A DNA stretch of 64,000 nt. Source: Camillea tinctor. Taxonomy: Eukaryota > Ascomycota > Sordariomycetes > Xylariales > Xylariaceae. The notes under the pieces were generated by a model. It searched no databases. It saw only the letters and a list, made by a program, of their open reading frames with translations, and was not told where the DNA came from. Made by a program: the position numbers and the translations under genes. Position 1 is the first letter of the stretch, and each line of letters begins with the position of its first letter. Shown piece after piece: positions 47,326 to 57,340 of this stretch. The DNA lies in assembly GCA_022578605.1 (NCBI GenBank), contig MU394080.1, positions 124,001 to 188,000 of the forward strand, in the 5' to 3' direction.

Positions 47326-48187
47326 ATGAAGTACATATTCTTCCTGCTCCTACATGCCTCCTTCGCGAATATGTTGCAGCTAGATGTTGGGACCGACCCT
47401 ACTCTACCAAGTAAGCATCAAACTCTTACCGCCCACTGATATCCTTCTCTTCTTCTCTGCTTTTTCTTTTTCTTTTTTCACAATCTCATAACTGACCACA
47501 TTCGTCTCTCCAGGCTGCGCCTCCCGCTGCATGGTCGACAGCATGTTCATCACGCCCTGCTTAGACATGAGCTGCCTCTGCCACACGAAGGAGTACCAAC
47601 GTGTTAGTCCACCCCTTCCTTCTTACCTCCCCCGCTAACCCCCTTAGTCCCTATTCCAATGCCTCTTCTCCCAATGCGACCCCACGGACTACGGCCCGGC
47701 GCTCAGCCGCACCATCGCGTCGTGCCTGGGCACCGGGGCAGAGATCTACATGGTGGCGCCCGCGGGCGCGGACCCGGAGCTCCTGCGCCTGCGCGAGGCG
47801 GACTACCTCGCGGGCAAGGACACGCTGGCCGACGTGCCGGGGCTCGAGCTGCGGCAGGAGAGCATCGGCGGTGGGTACACGGTGACCACCACGGTGACGC
47901 AGCTGGTTCCCGTCCCTCCTCCCGCGCCGACGCCGACGCCGGAGCCGGACCAAGGTGGAGGCGCAGGCGGTCAAGGCGTCGGACCGGTGGTCACGCCGTT
48001 TGCGCCGACGACGCAGGCGCCGGAGATGCCGCCGCCGGCGGAGAGCACGACGGCGGATCGGCCGTGGATGATCACGCGGTCGGTGGGGGCGCCGGCGAGG
48101 CGGCAGCCGCGGGCGGTTTCGTTTTCGGGGCTCGTGCTGTGGCTGGCGGTTCTGCTGGTGCAGGACTATTGGATCAACGGGTATTAA
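47326..48187 (+). CDS. CFEM-domain secreted/cell-surface protein
   Basis: Exons are 47326-47410, 47514-47602 and 47648-48187, which give 237 aa. A signal peptide covers about residues 1-15 (MKYIFFLLLHASFA). The CFEM domain follows at about residues 30-90 with the eight cysteines spaced C-x3-C-x9-C-x4-C-x-C-x11-C-x4-C-x15-C. The Asp of CLDMSCLC sits where known CFEM proteins use Asp for haem binding. The later part is Pro/Thr-rich (VPVPPPAPTPTPEPD), typical of wall-associated stalks. A hydrophobic C-terminal segment (SGLVLWLAVLLVQ) suggests a GPI anchor or membrane tail. CFEM proteins act in haem/iron capture, wall stability or host interaction; which of these applies cannot be told. The third exon is very GC-rich. 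Confidence 0.87.
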
Positions 48188-48843
48188 GAAGACGACGGGT
48201 TTTGTTTCTGCTGATGCGAAGTGAGGGGTATGATAAGGAGTGGAGGAGGGGGATAGAGAAAATAATTCGTCCCTCTTTTCTTTTCTTTTTCTTCTTTTTT
48301 CCTATGTTTGTTTCATTTTTAGGACTTTGTAAATGAGAGGGGAAAGGGGCGGGGAGGTAAAAGGGCACATTGCAACATTGATTAGAATCTGTGAGAAGGG
48401 ATTCGATTGATTAATAAGGTGTGAAAGAAAAAGCTCATCATAGATGATAGGGAAATACTTTAGCCTGAACAGATAGAGGTAACCTAATTGTTAGTATAAG
48501 GAGTTCTATTTATACTAGGCAGAGAAAACGAACCAGATTTTTATCGCATTCAGAGTTTGCTGCGTATATAATCGTTAGTGACTGTTGTTCCCGAGGCTCA
48601 TCCCTGCTTTTTACACAAAATCCTAAAGTCACAACAAGGGAGAGACTTGATGGAAATCTAAATGTATTATTCTATTTTTTTTGGGTATCGTAATATGACT
48701 TGAAGTGGAAGAATAGTCCGAGGGATCTGGCCGACAGAAAGTCTTTTGATGAGGTGATGTAAACCCTACTTTGCTTTTTGTAAACGATGTAGTTATAAGA
48801 AAGAACTAAAAAAGAAGACTCCTAATACACCTATCCACCAATA
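48188..48843. other. Convergent spacer, 3' UTRs
   Basis: Located between the stops of the CFEM gene and CMS1. It contains CT/T-rich tracts near 48270-48300 and AT-rich sequence, with no gene. Confidence 0.55.
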
Positions 48844-49950
48844 TCAGTAGAAAAGAAGCTGTAAAGGCTTCTCGGGATCCGTGTACCTCTCCTTGAACTC
48901 GGGTCTAGCTAGCCAGCGGGCAAGCGGTAGCATGGTGTCTTTCATGTCCATGACTCCCCGCTTTTTCTGGTCTATGTGTGAGGCGTCGACGACGAGGCGC
49001 TCGAGCTTATCCAACTTTAAGGATCCTGTATACACTGGTATCAGTTCGAATGTTCCGACGAAATGATGAGGTCGGTTCCAGATATGTAAAGCACGGAGGA
49101 ATGAACAAACATACCGCTCTCAACGAGGTCGTTCAGCCTCATGGGTGTGCCAACAGCGATACCCGTACGGTGCTTCTCGAGGAAGAGTTTGCTCTCCTCG
49201 AGTTTAATGTGCTTTGCGAACTATGATGATGGTTAGTATATATGTCGCCTCAGTAGTAGCTGGTATTCAGGGGTAAGAGAGCATCTTACCAACTTTGCAA
49301 TGGAATTATCCTTCTTTTGGTATTTCCGGACAGCTCTGCATTGGTTTTGTTAGCATAGTGGTAAAGATGAGAGGATAAGGTCAAATGAGGTGGTGTGTTT
49401 GTACCTCACAAGATCTGCGGCTCTCAAACCGGCACCGGCCACAATGATGGTGTGCGGCGTACCATTCTGCTTGGGGGCTTGTCCCAGCTGTTCCGGCTTG
49501 TCGACGTGCGCCTCCAGAAATGAGGGCAGGTTATCGAGATTTCTTATCCCCTGGTAGGAAGTAGTATCTCTGATGGCATTGGCTACAAAGAGTGTAAGTT
49601 AGGGGTTACGATATATATATATATATATATATATATGAGTAAAAATATGAATAGGGGGGTTGGATGTACTAACGTGATATATCCAGACCAGAGAGCTCTA
49701 CAGGCTTGAGATCGGTGCCGAATCTTCTCGTCTTCTGCGCAAGATGATCGGCTAACAAGAAGCTATCTAAAAGGGCAATCTTCTTGTTCAAGCCCGCTTC
49801 TAGATCGAAATCGATATCATCCTGCTCGCCGGCCGACGGCTTCTTCCGCTTGCGTGAGCCACCGTCGTCTTCACGAGCTCGTTTCTTGGACTTGGCTTTT
49901 GAGGCCATGTTTTCTGATCTGGGTACTGTCGCTGGCTTGCCGTGTGACAT
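48844..49950 (-). CDS. CMS1: Cms1-like ribosomal small-subunit biogenesis protein
   Basis: Exons are 49950-49674, 49582-49405, 49335-49290, 49220-49115 and 49025-48844, all phase-consistent, which give 262 aa. The N-terminus is basic with nuclear-localisation-type clusters (KAKSKKRARE, SRKRKKPS). Family motifs follow: SPNAIRDTTSYQG, LDNLPSFLEAHV, HTIIVAGAGLRAADLVRAVR, IAKLFAKHIKLEES, IAVGTPMRLNDLVESG, LERLVVDASHIDQKKRG and PLARWLA. The GTPxR / VVDASH pattern resembles DEAD-helicase motifs Ib and II in degenerate form, as expected for Cms1. The role is nucleolar, linked to 90S/40S pre-ribosome assembly. The first intron carries 13 AT units. A start at the internal Met (49908) is possible. Confidence 0.9.
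49611..49636. repeat. (AT)13 microsatellite inside CMS1 intron 1
   Basis: 26 nt of pure AT within a 91-nt intron (49673-49583). Length polymorphism here would change intron size directly. Confidence 0.85.
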
Positions 49951-50126
49951 TTTTTTTTATTTTTTTCTCTTTATTTTCTTCTTAAAAAGTTGGTTTAGAA
50001 AAAGTGAAATTCTTGGTGAGTGAGTCTAGGTGTTGTTGAATTGATAATGAATTGATAAAGACAAGACGGTAATGGTTGTAAGCGATAAACTTAGGGAAAG
50101 AAATTCTTATTTCTTATTTCTTTGTA

Positions 50127-50540
50127 CGAAGATTGGGGCCAAAAGTCTGCACCCACTGCTACTTTAGCCACAGTGTGGAAAATTAAGCCATAACTACGGA
50201 AATTTTTATTAAAAGTTTTCGCCAGCTAATAAGGATCTACTGCAGCTGTTTGCCAGCTGTATGTCAGCTGCTAAAAGTAGCTAAAATAAAGCCACTATAA
50301 ATAGTACTATAGTATTTATAATTATCTATTAAAAAGTCTTATCGATAGTGATTATTATTAACTATAAGCACTAAAATTTATAGTAAGCTATAACTTGCAG
50401 CTAGATATAGCTGTAAAACAGCTGTAATAAATCCTTATTAGCTGGCAAAAACTTCTAGTAAAAATTTCTATAGTCATGGCTTAATTTTCTACACTGTGGC
50501 TAAAGTAGCAGTGGGTGCAGACTTTTGGCCCCAATCTTCG
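50127..50540. mobile_element. MITE, Tc1/mariner-like, long terminal inverted repeats, TA target duplication
   Basis: This 414-bp element is flanked by TA at 50125-50126 and 50541-50542. Its ends are inverted copies (left CGAAGATTGGGGCCAAAAGT, right its reverse complement). The first 50 bp of the arms match perfectly. Over about the next 65 bp there are some 10 mismatches and all are transitions (C/T or G/A), as expected from repeat-induced point mutation or cytosine deamination. Similarity fades toward an AT-rich core. There is no transposase frame, so it is non-autonomous. Each arm carries three CAGCTG-type hexamers at 10-11 bp spacing (50243, 50254, 50265, and 50398, 50408, 50419). It lies in the divergent CMS1/AspRS promoter, 176 bp from the CMS1 start. 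Confidence 0.92.
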
Positions 50541-50736
50541 TAAGTCTTGTCTAGTTCTGGTTAGATGCAAAGGTTCTCTTGCAGATTTTGACGTAATGGT
50601 ATATCAGAGATAGGTATGCTAATATGCGATTATCGGAGGATCATCCCACTAACCTAAGCACCCTCACCCCACCAAACCAACCCACTAATCAAGAAAATTG
50701 CCCCGCGTCGCCGAGCGAGTCACAAGTCACCCCATT

Positions 50737-50832
50737 ACATCTACCTCTACATCTACCTCTACATCTACCTCTACATCTACCTCTACATCTACCTCTACAT
50801 CTACCTCTACATCTACCTCTACATCTACCTCT
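50737..50832. repeat. Tandem repeat, 8 x 12 bp (ACATCTACCTCT)
   Basis: Eight perfect units end about 120 bp upstream of the AspRS start codon, in its probable promoter or 5' leader. The frames that read Ser-Thr or Leu-Pro-Leu-His repeats are artefacts of the repeat. Confidence 0.95.
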
Positions 50833-50955
50833 ACTATCTTCTCTCTATTTAACCTATTTATAACAGACACTTTACTAGGTTATTAAAAAAAAGAATAACT
50901 TGTCGTTTTCTTTTTCTTATCATTGAACTAGACTGAGTTTTATAAATTATCTACA

Positions 50956-52744
50956 ATGTCTGAACCCCCCGCCGACAAACCCCAAGAGTCGGCTGCTGGT
51001 GCTGCCCCGCCAGCCGAGGGAGACGCTCCCGCCCAGTCCAAGAAGGGCGCAAAGAAGGCCGAGGCTAAGGCCAAGAAAGAAGCAGAAAAGGCACGGAAGG
51101 CTGCTGAGCGAGAAGCTGCTGCTGCCGCTCAGAAGGCCGCCAGTGGGGGCAATGAGGACTTAGCTAAGGACAACTACGGTGACATCACTTCCACCACTAG
51201 ACTCGATGTCGAGAAGGTCCAACTCAAGAAGCTGGGAGAAGAGCACCTCGGTAAGACGGTAAAGCTCCGTGCCTGGATCCAGAATGCTCGTATGCAGGGC
51301 GCCAAGATGGCCTTCGTCGAGCTACGAGAAGAGCGCAACTGGACCATCCAGGGTGTCATGTCCGCCAGTGCTGAGGGCAAGCCTGTCAGCAAGCAGATGG
51401 TCAAATGGGTCGGCGCCTTGAGACTAGAGAGTTTTGTCCTGGTTGAGGCTACCGTCCAGAAGCCTCTTGAGCCCGTCAAGAGCTGCCGCGTGAGCGACTA
51501 CGAACTACACCTCACGAAGTGCTACCTAATTGCCCCTGGACCCGAGGTTCTGGGCCTAGGCCTCAATGCTTCGAACCGTGCTATAGCGAGCTTCGAGGAC
51601 GAGGACCCGTCACAGCCGCCAACCGAGGGTGTGGAGAACCTTTCTGTCGCCGACGGTAGTGCTGCACCCTCTGCCAGCTTGTCTACGCATCTTAACAACC
51701 CTGTTATGCACAAGCGCGCCCCCGTACAGCAAGCTATTGCTGACGTGCGCATGGCTGTGCGGAAACTCTTTAGCGAATTCCTCGACTCCAAGGACTTCGT
51801 CCAGTTCGAAGCGCCGTGTCTGATCGGTGCCGCTTCTGAGGGTGGTGCCAACGTCTTCTCGCTACCGTACTTCGACACCAAGGCTTTCCTAGCCCAATCT
51901 CCCCAGTTCTACAAGCAATTCGAGATTGCCGGTGGCCGCAAGCGAGTGTACTGCATCGGTCCCGTATTTAGAGCAGAAAACTCCAACACGCCGAGGCACA
52001 TGACAGAGGTAGGATAATTCTTTCCCTTTGGGGATGAGATTGGATGATGATTAACAATCGCCGTAGTTCACAGGTCTTGATATGGAAATGGAAATCGAGG
52101 ACCACTATCACGAAGTCCGCGACATGATTGAGGGTCTCATGCTCTACATTTTCCGAGGCCTTAAGGAAAAGTGCCAAGAGCAGATCGACTTGATCCGCGC
52201 CATCTACCCTTCAGAAGAGTTCCTCCTACCTGAGCCTGGAAAGGAAGTCCGCCTCACGTTTGCCGAGGGTCAGAAGTTGCTGCGTGAGGAAGGCCCCGAG
52301 GAGTACCGCAACGTCAGCGATGACGAGGATATGAGCACGCCCCAGGAGAAGGCCTTGGGTGCGCTAATCCGCGAGAAGTTCAAGACCGACTTCTACGTCC
52401 TCGACAAGTTCCCCGAAGGCGCTCGACCCTTCTACACGATCGAGGACCCTGAGAACCCCAAGGTGACGAACGCGTACGACTTCTTCATGCGCGGGCAGGA
52501 GATTCTCTCGGGTGGTCAGCGTATTCATCTCCCTGAGCTTCTCGAGGCCCGTCTCCGCAAGAAGGGTATCGACCCTACCAGCCCCGGCATCAAGGACTAC
52601 GTCGATGTGTTCAGGTCAGCGGGTGTGCCACCCCACGGAGGAGGTGGTATCGGTCTTGACCGTGTCGTAGCCTGGTACCTCAACCTGCCCAGTGTTCACC
52701 TTGCATGCTACTACCCCAGAACGCCGAAACGGCTCTTGCCCTAG
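50956..52744 (+). CDS. DPS1: Cytosolic aspartyl-tRNA synthetase
   Basis: Exons are 50956-52008 and 52067-52744 (phase 0), which give 576 aa. An Ala/Lys-rich N-terminal extension (about residues 20-70) is the tRNA-binding appendix typical of fungal and animal AspRS. The OB-fold anticodon-binding domain follows (KTVKLRAWIQNARMQGAK). Then comes the class II catalytic core: SPQFYKQ, motif 2 FRAENSNTPRHMTEFTGLD spanning the intron, and motif 3 GGGGIGLDRVV near the C-terminus. The product charges tRNA-Asp in the cytosol. An insertion (VENLSVADGSAAPSA) separates the OB-fold from the core. Both a MITE and a 12-bp tandem repeat lie in the promoter. Confidence 0.95.
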
Positions 52745-53568
52745 ACGTTGATGTATGTAGCTCTTTTTATCGACATTTCATGTACCTAGAGTACAGATGA
52801 GATACATAGAGAAAGGGACGAAAATTAAAAGAAAAGAAAAGAAAATTACGAGATAGATGACAAAAAAAAGTACTTGTATAAATATTGAAAGATGCCTGCT
52901 TTAGGTAGTGAAGACTTGTGTTAGTTTTGAATCAGTAGTTTTTGGGTGGCTTGATAGGAGGTATCCTGAGTACGCAGTAGGTCGCTATGAAGCCTCTAGC
53001 TGTAAGTACTTTGGGAGTACTTAGATACTCATTATGAATATCGGAGCCTATTCTTATCTGGCTGATAAAGGGGGTAAGCAAGTACATAGGTTTAGGTGAA
53101 GTGTAACTTATGTATCGTAGATAAGTGCTATCTCCTGAAGTTCAAATTTCGGTACTCTGGTATTCTGGTACTCTACATAATGAGCAAACCATTTCAGATG
53201 GTAACTTGGCATGGCACTATCCCAAAAGGGTGGTTAGTCTGGTGCCGGCGTTATGCATTGAGCGGGAGAGAGAGAAAGTTTGGGAAGTACATGTTAGTTA
53301 GAAAAGTCCCCACACGGGTCACTGATAAAAAAAAATACACTAAATAAAAAAGGCCTGACATGGGAAGTCGCAAAGTCAATCCAAAAGGCCCCACTAAAAA
53401 TTTCTCTATCTTTCTGCTTCTGCACCGCGAAACCTTGTTGGGCTTTTGGCTTTTTACATCGTGAAGATATATTTGGGACAGTCCCTTTAAATACTTGCGA
53501 GGTACAGTGGAATAATACCACTTATTTCTACATAACTTCACCTATTTTCATACCTACCAACTCATATC
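52745..53568. other. Spacer between AspRS and Nop6-like gene
   Basis: It holds the AspRS 3' UTR and the promoter of the next gene. Direct TCTGGTATTCTGGTACTCT-like units lie at about 53156-53175. Frames such as 53096-53347 show no family features. Confidence 0.55.
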
Positions 53569-54723
53569 ATGAAGCGAAAATCCGAAGACGAACACGCCGC
53601 GGTTGCTTCTGCTGCCACGACCTCGGCGAAGGGTTCATCCAAAAAGCGTAGACGCCTGAGCGAAGGAGGAGACGGCAATGACAACGGGAAAAAGCCCCGG
53701 TCACTCAAAAAATCCAAGCCGTCCAAGTACAGCGGCAGCGCCAGTAAAGAGAGCAAGAAGAAGAAGTACAACAAGAAGAAAGCCGCCGCCGAAGCTGCTG
53801 CCGCGGGAGACGAGTACGAGGAAGATGATGTGCCTATGGGTGATGATGGTGATGACGATACCAAGGAGAAGGGAAAGGAGGTGAAAGTAGAGAAGAAGAA
53901 CAAGAACAAGAAAGAGAAAAAACAAAAAGCAGCCGGAGAAGCAGCTCCTCTCGAGACCGAGGGAAAACCCTCCAAGAAGAGCAAAAACAAGAAGAACAAG
54001 AACCGCCCAACCGACGCCAGCGTTCCTCCTCCTACCACAACCACAGACCCCACCACCGCCGCCGACGAAGAAGCAGAAGACCCCCACCCCAACCCCAACC
54101 CCACGAGCGGCAAGAAATCCCGCTTCATAGTCTTCGTGGGCAACCTCCCCTACGCCGCGACCGCCGCGCAGGTGACCTCGCACTTCTCCTCCGTGCACCC
54201 GACCTCGGTGCGGCTGCTGCACCAGAAACACGACCCGTCCAAGTCGCGGGGGATCGCGTTCGTCGAGTTTGCGCGGTACGACCACATGAAGACGTGTCTG
54301 AAGACGCTGCACCACAGCACGTTTACCGTTGCGCTTCCCTCCTCCCACCCCGACCCCTCCAACCCCAACAGTCAGCGCGGAGGCGGAGGGGCAGGAGGTA
54401 GCAAGCGAAGCAAAGGCAGCACCTACCAAGAAGCCTACACGGGAGAGGGCAGGGTAGAGTCCCGCAAGATCAACGTGGAGCTGACCGCGGGCGGGGGCGG
54501 CAACACCGACGTGCGCAAGGAGCGGATCCGGTCCAAGAACGAGAAGCTCAACGAGGAGCGCGCGCGGAGGGCCCGCGAGCTCGAGAAGGCCAAGGCCAAG
54601 AAGAACGGGGACAAGAACGGCCAGGAAGACGGGGAAGAAGATGAGCAAGCGAAGAAGAGAGCCGAGGACGATACCAATGCTGTGCATCCCAGCCGTAGAA
54701 TGATAGTTCCCGGATCCTCATGA
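53569..54723 (+). CDS. Nop6-like nucleolar RRM protein
   Basis: Single exon, 384 aa. The first half is Lys/Glu/Ala-rich and low-complexity, with many basic nuclear/nucleolar signals (KKRRRLSE, KKKKYNKKKAA) and an acidic patch (DEYEEDDVPMGDD). One RRM starts near residue 186: RNP2 is IVFVGNLPY and RNP1 is KSRGIAFVEF. A Gly-rich loop (about residues 270-285) precedes KINVELTAGGGGNTD, then KERIRSKNEKLNEERARR, the tail found in Nop6-type proteins. Nop6 family members act in early 40S pre-rRNA processing. A large antisense frame (53701-54687) is a shadow of biased codon use. Confidence 0.85.
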   Translation: MKRKSEDEHAAVASAATTSAKGSSKKRRRLSEGGDGNDNGKKPRSLKKSKPSKYSGSASKESKKKKYNKKKAAAEAAAAGDEYEEDDVPMGDDGDDDTKEKGKEVKVEKKNKNKKEKKQKAAGEAAPLETEGKPSKKSKNKKNKNRPTDASVPPPTTTTDPTTAADEEAEDPHPNPNPTSGKKSRFIVFVGNLPYAATAAQVTSHFSSVHPTSVRLLHQKHDPSKSRGIAFVEFARYDHMKTCLKTLHHSTFTVALPSSHPDPSNPNSQRGGGGAGGSKRSKGSTYQEAYTGEGRVESRKINVELTAGGGGNTDVRKERIRSKNEKLNEERARRARELEKAKAKKNGDKNGQEDGEEDEQAKKRAEDDTNAVHPSRRMIVPGSS

Positions 54724-55761
54724 TATAGATACTAGGTAAAAAGGTTATTCAGTCCAGTCCAGTCAAGTCAAGTCTAGTCCAGATTAGCTTACTTGCTTTT
54801 CTTCTTTTTTTTATACCTTACTTCACCTACCAACCACTTAATTTAACATATCTGAATCGCAGATAAGCAAGTGAGAAAAAACTTCTTATTAGTATATCAA
54901 TATCAATCACCATATTGAAACTTTGTAACGACCAATACACACATGTCAAAAAGTTAAATGCCCAGCAGCAATTCATGTTAAGGGGGAAGGGGGCAACTTG
55001 CGTCGTAAATGATTTCTCTTGCATGCTTTGCGATTGTATAAAAAAAAAACTTAACAGGACAAAAAAATGAATTTTTTGAAAAAATGAGCCCTCAATTCTC
55101 TTCTCACTGTCTCTCTCCTCTTCTTGCGAAATATGATATGATATCTACCGAATCATTTGGAGTTGGAAAAAAGGGGTCGTCAAAATCAGTCCAAATTCTA
55201 CCTCCGGCCCTGTCTCCCTGCTCATGGCAAATGACCAGTGATCTCTTGTCTAGGCGAACCAACAGGGAAACACTGACCTACGGAAAGGTCGAGATCCGAC
55301 CGAAAATCCGATAACCCCCCGAGAATCTCAAATCTGGCCGGAACCAAGATTATGAAGAGAAAGACGGGCCAGAATTGTATCGAAGCTCCCTAATCACACC
55401 AAAAACGGTGCTGAACCAATGCTTCCTTCCCTAGGGCAAGGCTGATCAATTACCACCAACGATCAACAGAAGACCGCAATCTCATAACTTTCTCGTTTCC
55501 ATCTGTCTGATTGAATTCCATCCTACGCCTCCCTTCCTCAACAACAAAGAGGCCGTCGCCAAAAAAAGGACCTGGGGTATGTAGAGTGTAAGGAATAGGA
55601 GGACGCTGGCCGATGCGAAGAGGCCAAAAAACAAATGCGTCAATTCCTCGTCGGGAGTAGTCTTCTTTCCTATATGTCCACCAAGAACGCCAACACTGAT
55701 CACGAAATTCTCTATCTCGATCCCATCAAACATTAGGTGTTGTAGGCATCTCTGCTAAAAT
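54724..55761. other. Convergent spacer, 3' UTRs
   Basis: Located between the stops of the Nop6-like gene and rac1. CAGTC/AAGTC short repeats lie at 54750-54782 just past the first stop. No gene is supported. Confidence 0.55.
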
Positions 55762-56746
55762 CTATAGGATCGTGCACTTCGACTTCTTCTGCTTTGTCTG
55801 CACCGGTCGAGGGTTCAGGACGGCGCTGATACATGTTAGCATAGTACATCCCACTCCAGGGGTATTCAACTGATATTGTCGCCTACCGAATAGCCTCGTC
55901 GAAGACACTTTTCAGGTTTCTCTGGGTCAGAGCAGAGCACTCGAGGTATTTGTGGGCTCGGATTTCCTTAGCACAAACCAAGGCCTGGTCATACGATACA
56001 GGTTCCATTCGCTTAGCTCGGAGACTCTCGAGGGTAGCGGCATCCTCTCGCAGATCCAACTTGGTACCGACGAGGATGATAGGGATATTTGGGGCGTGGT
56101 GATCGATCTCGGGGTACCACTATTCGATAAATGGTCAATACATTATACCCTCAGAAGATGGGGGGTTTGACGAGTTCTTTACCTTTGCCTTGACGTTGTC
56201 AAAGGAGGGCGGGCTGACGATGCTGAAGCAGATCAGGAAGACATCGGTTTGGGGGTAGGAAAGGGGTCGTAGACGATCGTAATCCTCCTGTCCAGCAGTA
56301 TCCCACAAGCCAAGGCTGATAGGCTTGCCATCAACCATCACACTTGCCGAGTAGTTATCAAACCTATGTTGCCACAGGTTAGCAAGTAGGTAATGGGAAG
56401 TAAGAGGGAGAGATCTGATAGGTAACTAACACTGTGGGAATGTATTCGCCAGGAAAGGCATTTGTGGTATACGAGATGAGCAGACATGTCTGTGTTGAAT
56501 GTTAGTTTTTGTCATCTTCTTTTCCTTATTATTATCTCCTCGGCGTAACAAGATATGCTGGTGATATAGGAAGTTGGTAGTAAAACGGACCTTTCCGACA
56601 GCACCGTCACCGGTAACGACGCACTACAGAAAGCGATTAGGTTAGCCTCGGATTCAGTATGCGAGAGTGAAGTGTCCAAAAGCTACTTGGACTATAATAG
56701 CATGGCGGCGACATACCTTCAGAGACTGAACACCTGGAGCTGCCAT
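55762..56746 (-). CDS. rac1: Rac-family small GTPase
   Basis: Exons are 56746-56717, 56623-56591, 56489-56431, 56363-56183, 56119-55887 and 55825-55762, which give 199 aa. The GTPase motifs are complete: P-loop GDGAVGKT (residues 15-22), switch I with YIPTVFDNYSA, switch [23 protein letters not shown] and ECSAL. The Rho-insert region is present ([13 protein letters not shown]). [10 protein letters not shown] and GTKLDLR mark it as Rac rather than Cdc42. The tail [10 protein letters not shown] has a polybasic patch and a CTIL box, predicted to be geranylgeranylated for plasma-membrane targeting. Fungal Rac controls polar growth, branching and NADPH-oxidase activation. The first two exons are only 30 and 33 nt. 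Confidence 0.96.
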
Positions 56747-57250
56747 TGTCGCCAACCAGGATATCACTAGCAGGTATGGTGAGGTAGTTGAGTTGGGTGA
56801 TCGGAAGTGAAGCAAACAAAGAAAATTGCCGATTGCAGAGGTGGTTGGTGTGGTAGCAGGAATGGACTTAAGAGAGGTTGGAGTCACAAGGAGTAACTCT
56901 TCGGGGCAAAGTGAGGTCGGGCTGGTACAGGTCGGCGATGGGGTTAGGAGTAGAGGAGCTTCAAGAAGAAGCTGTGCTGTGCTGCATAAAGGTTAGGAAA
57001 TAAGTTTTTTTGACACAAAAAGTCAAAGCTGGAAAACTAGATGGTGCCGCAGATTGCAGAAAGTGGACAGACAGACTATAAACAGATAGAAGTTGCACGT
57101 GGTAATAGAGGAGAGATGGAAAAACAAGAATTAAGGTGAAAGGGTAGTGCGTAGGTCAAGTTTAGAGAGATGGTGTGGGAATGGTGGATTGGGGGAGTTG
57201 AGAGTATGAGAATGTAAGAGAAATAGGTAGCGGGTAGTGGTGGAGTAGAA

Positions 57251-57340
57251 GTGGTTAAGGGTAATGGTTATGGTTATGGTAAATGGTAGTGGTAAGTGGT
57301 TAGTGGTTAGTGGTTAGTGGTTGTGATTGTGATTGTGGTA
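57251..57340. repeat. TGGTTAG/TGGTTATGG-type imperfect tandem repeat
   Basis: GGTTATGGTTATGG, then GGTTAGTGGTTAGTGGTTAG, then GTGATTGTGATTGTGG. It lies about 500-600 bp upstream of the rac1 start. It is not the TTAGGG telomere repeat. Confidence 0.75.

Noticed and set aside
50737..50832. CRISPR-like regular repeat
   Set aside because: Units are 12 bp and directly tandem without spacers, in a eukaryotic genome; a simple minisatellite.
53701..54687. 328-codon antisense frame opposite the Nop6-like gene
   Set aside because: It mirrors the biased Lys/Glu/Ser codon use of the real gene and reads as Leu/Val/Gly-rich low complexity; the sense strand has a complete RRM.
57251..57340. Internal telomere repeat
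   Set aside because: Units are TGGTTAG/TGGTTATGG and irregular, not TTAGGG.
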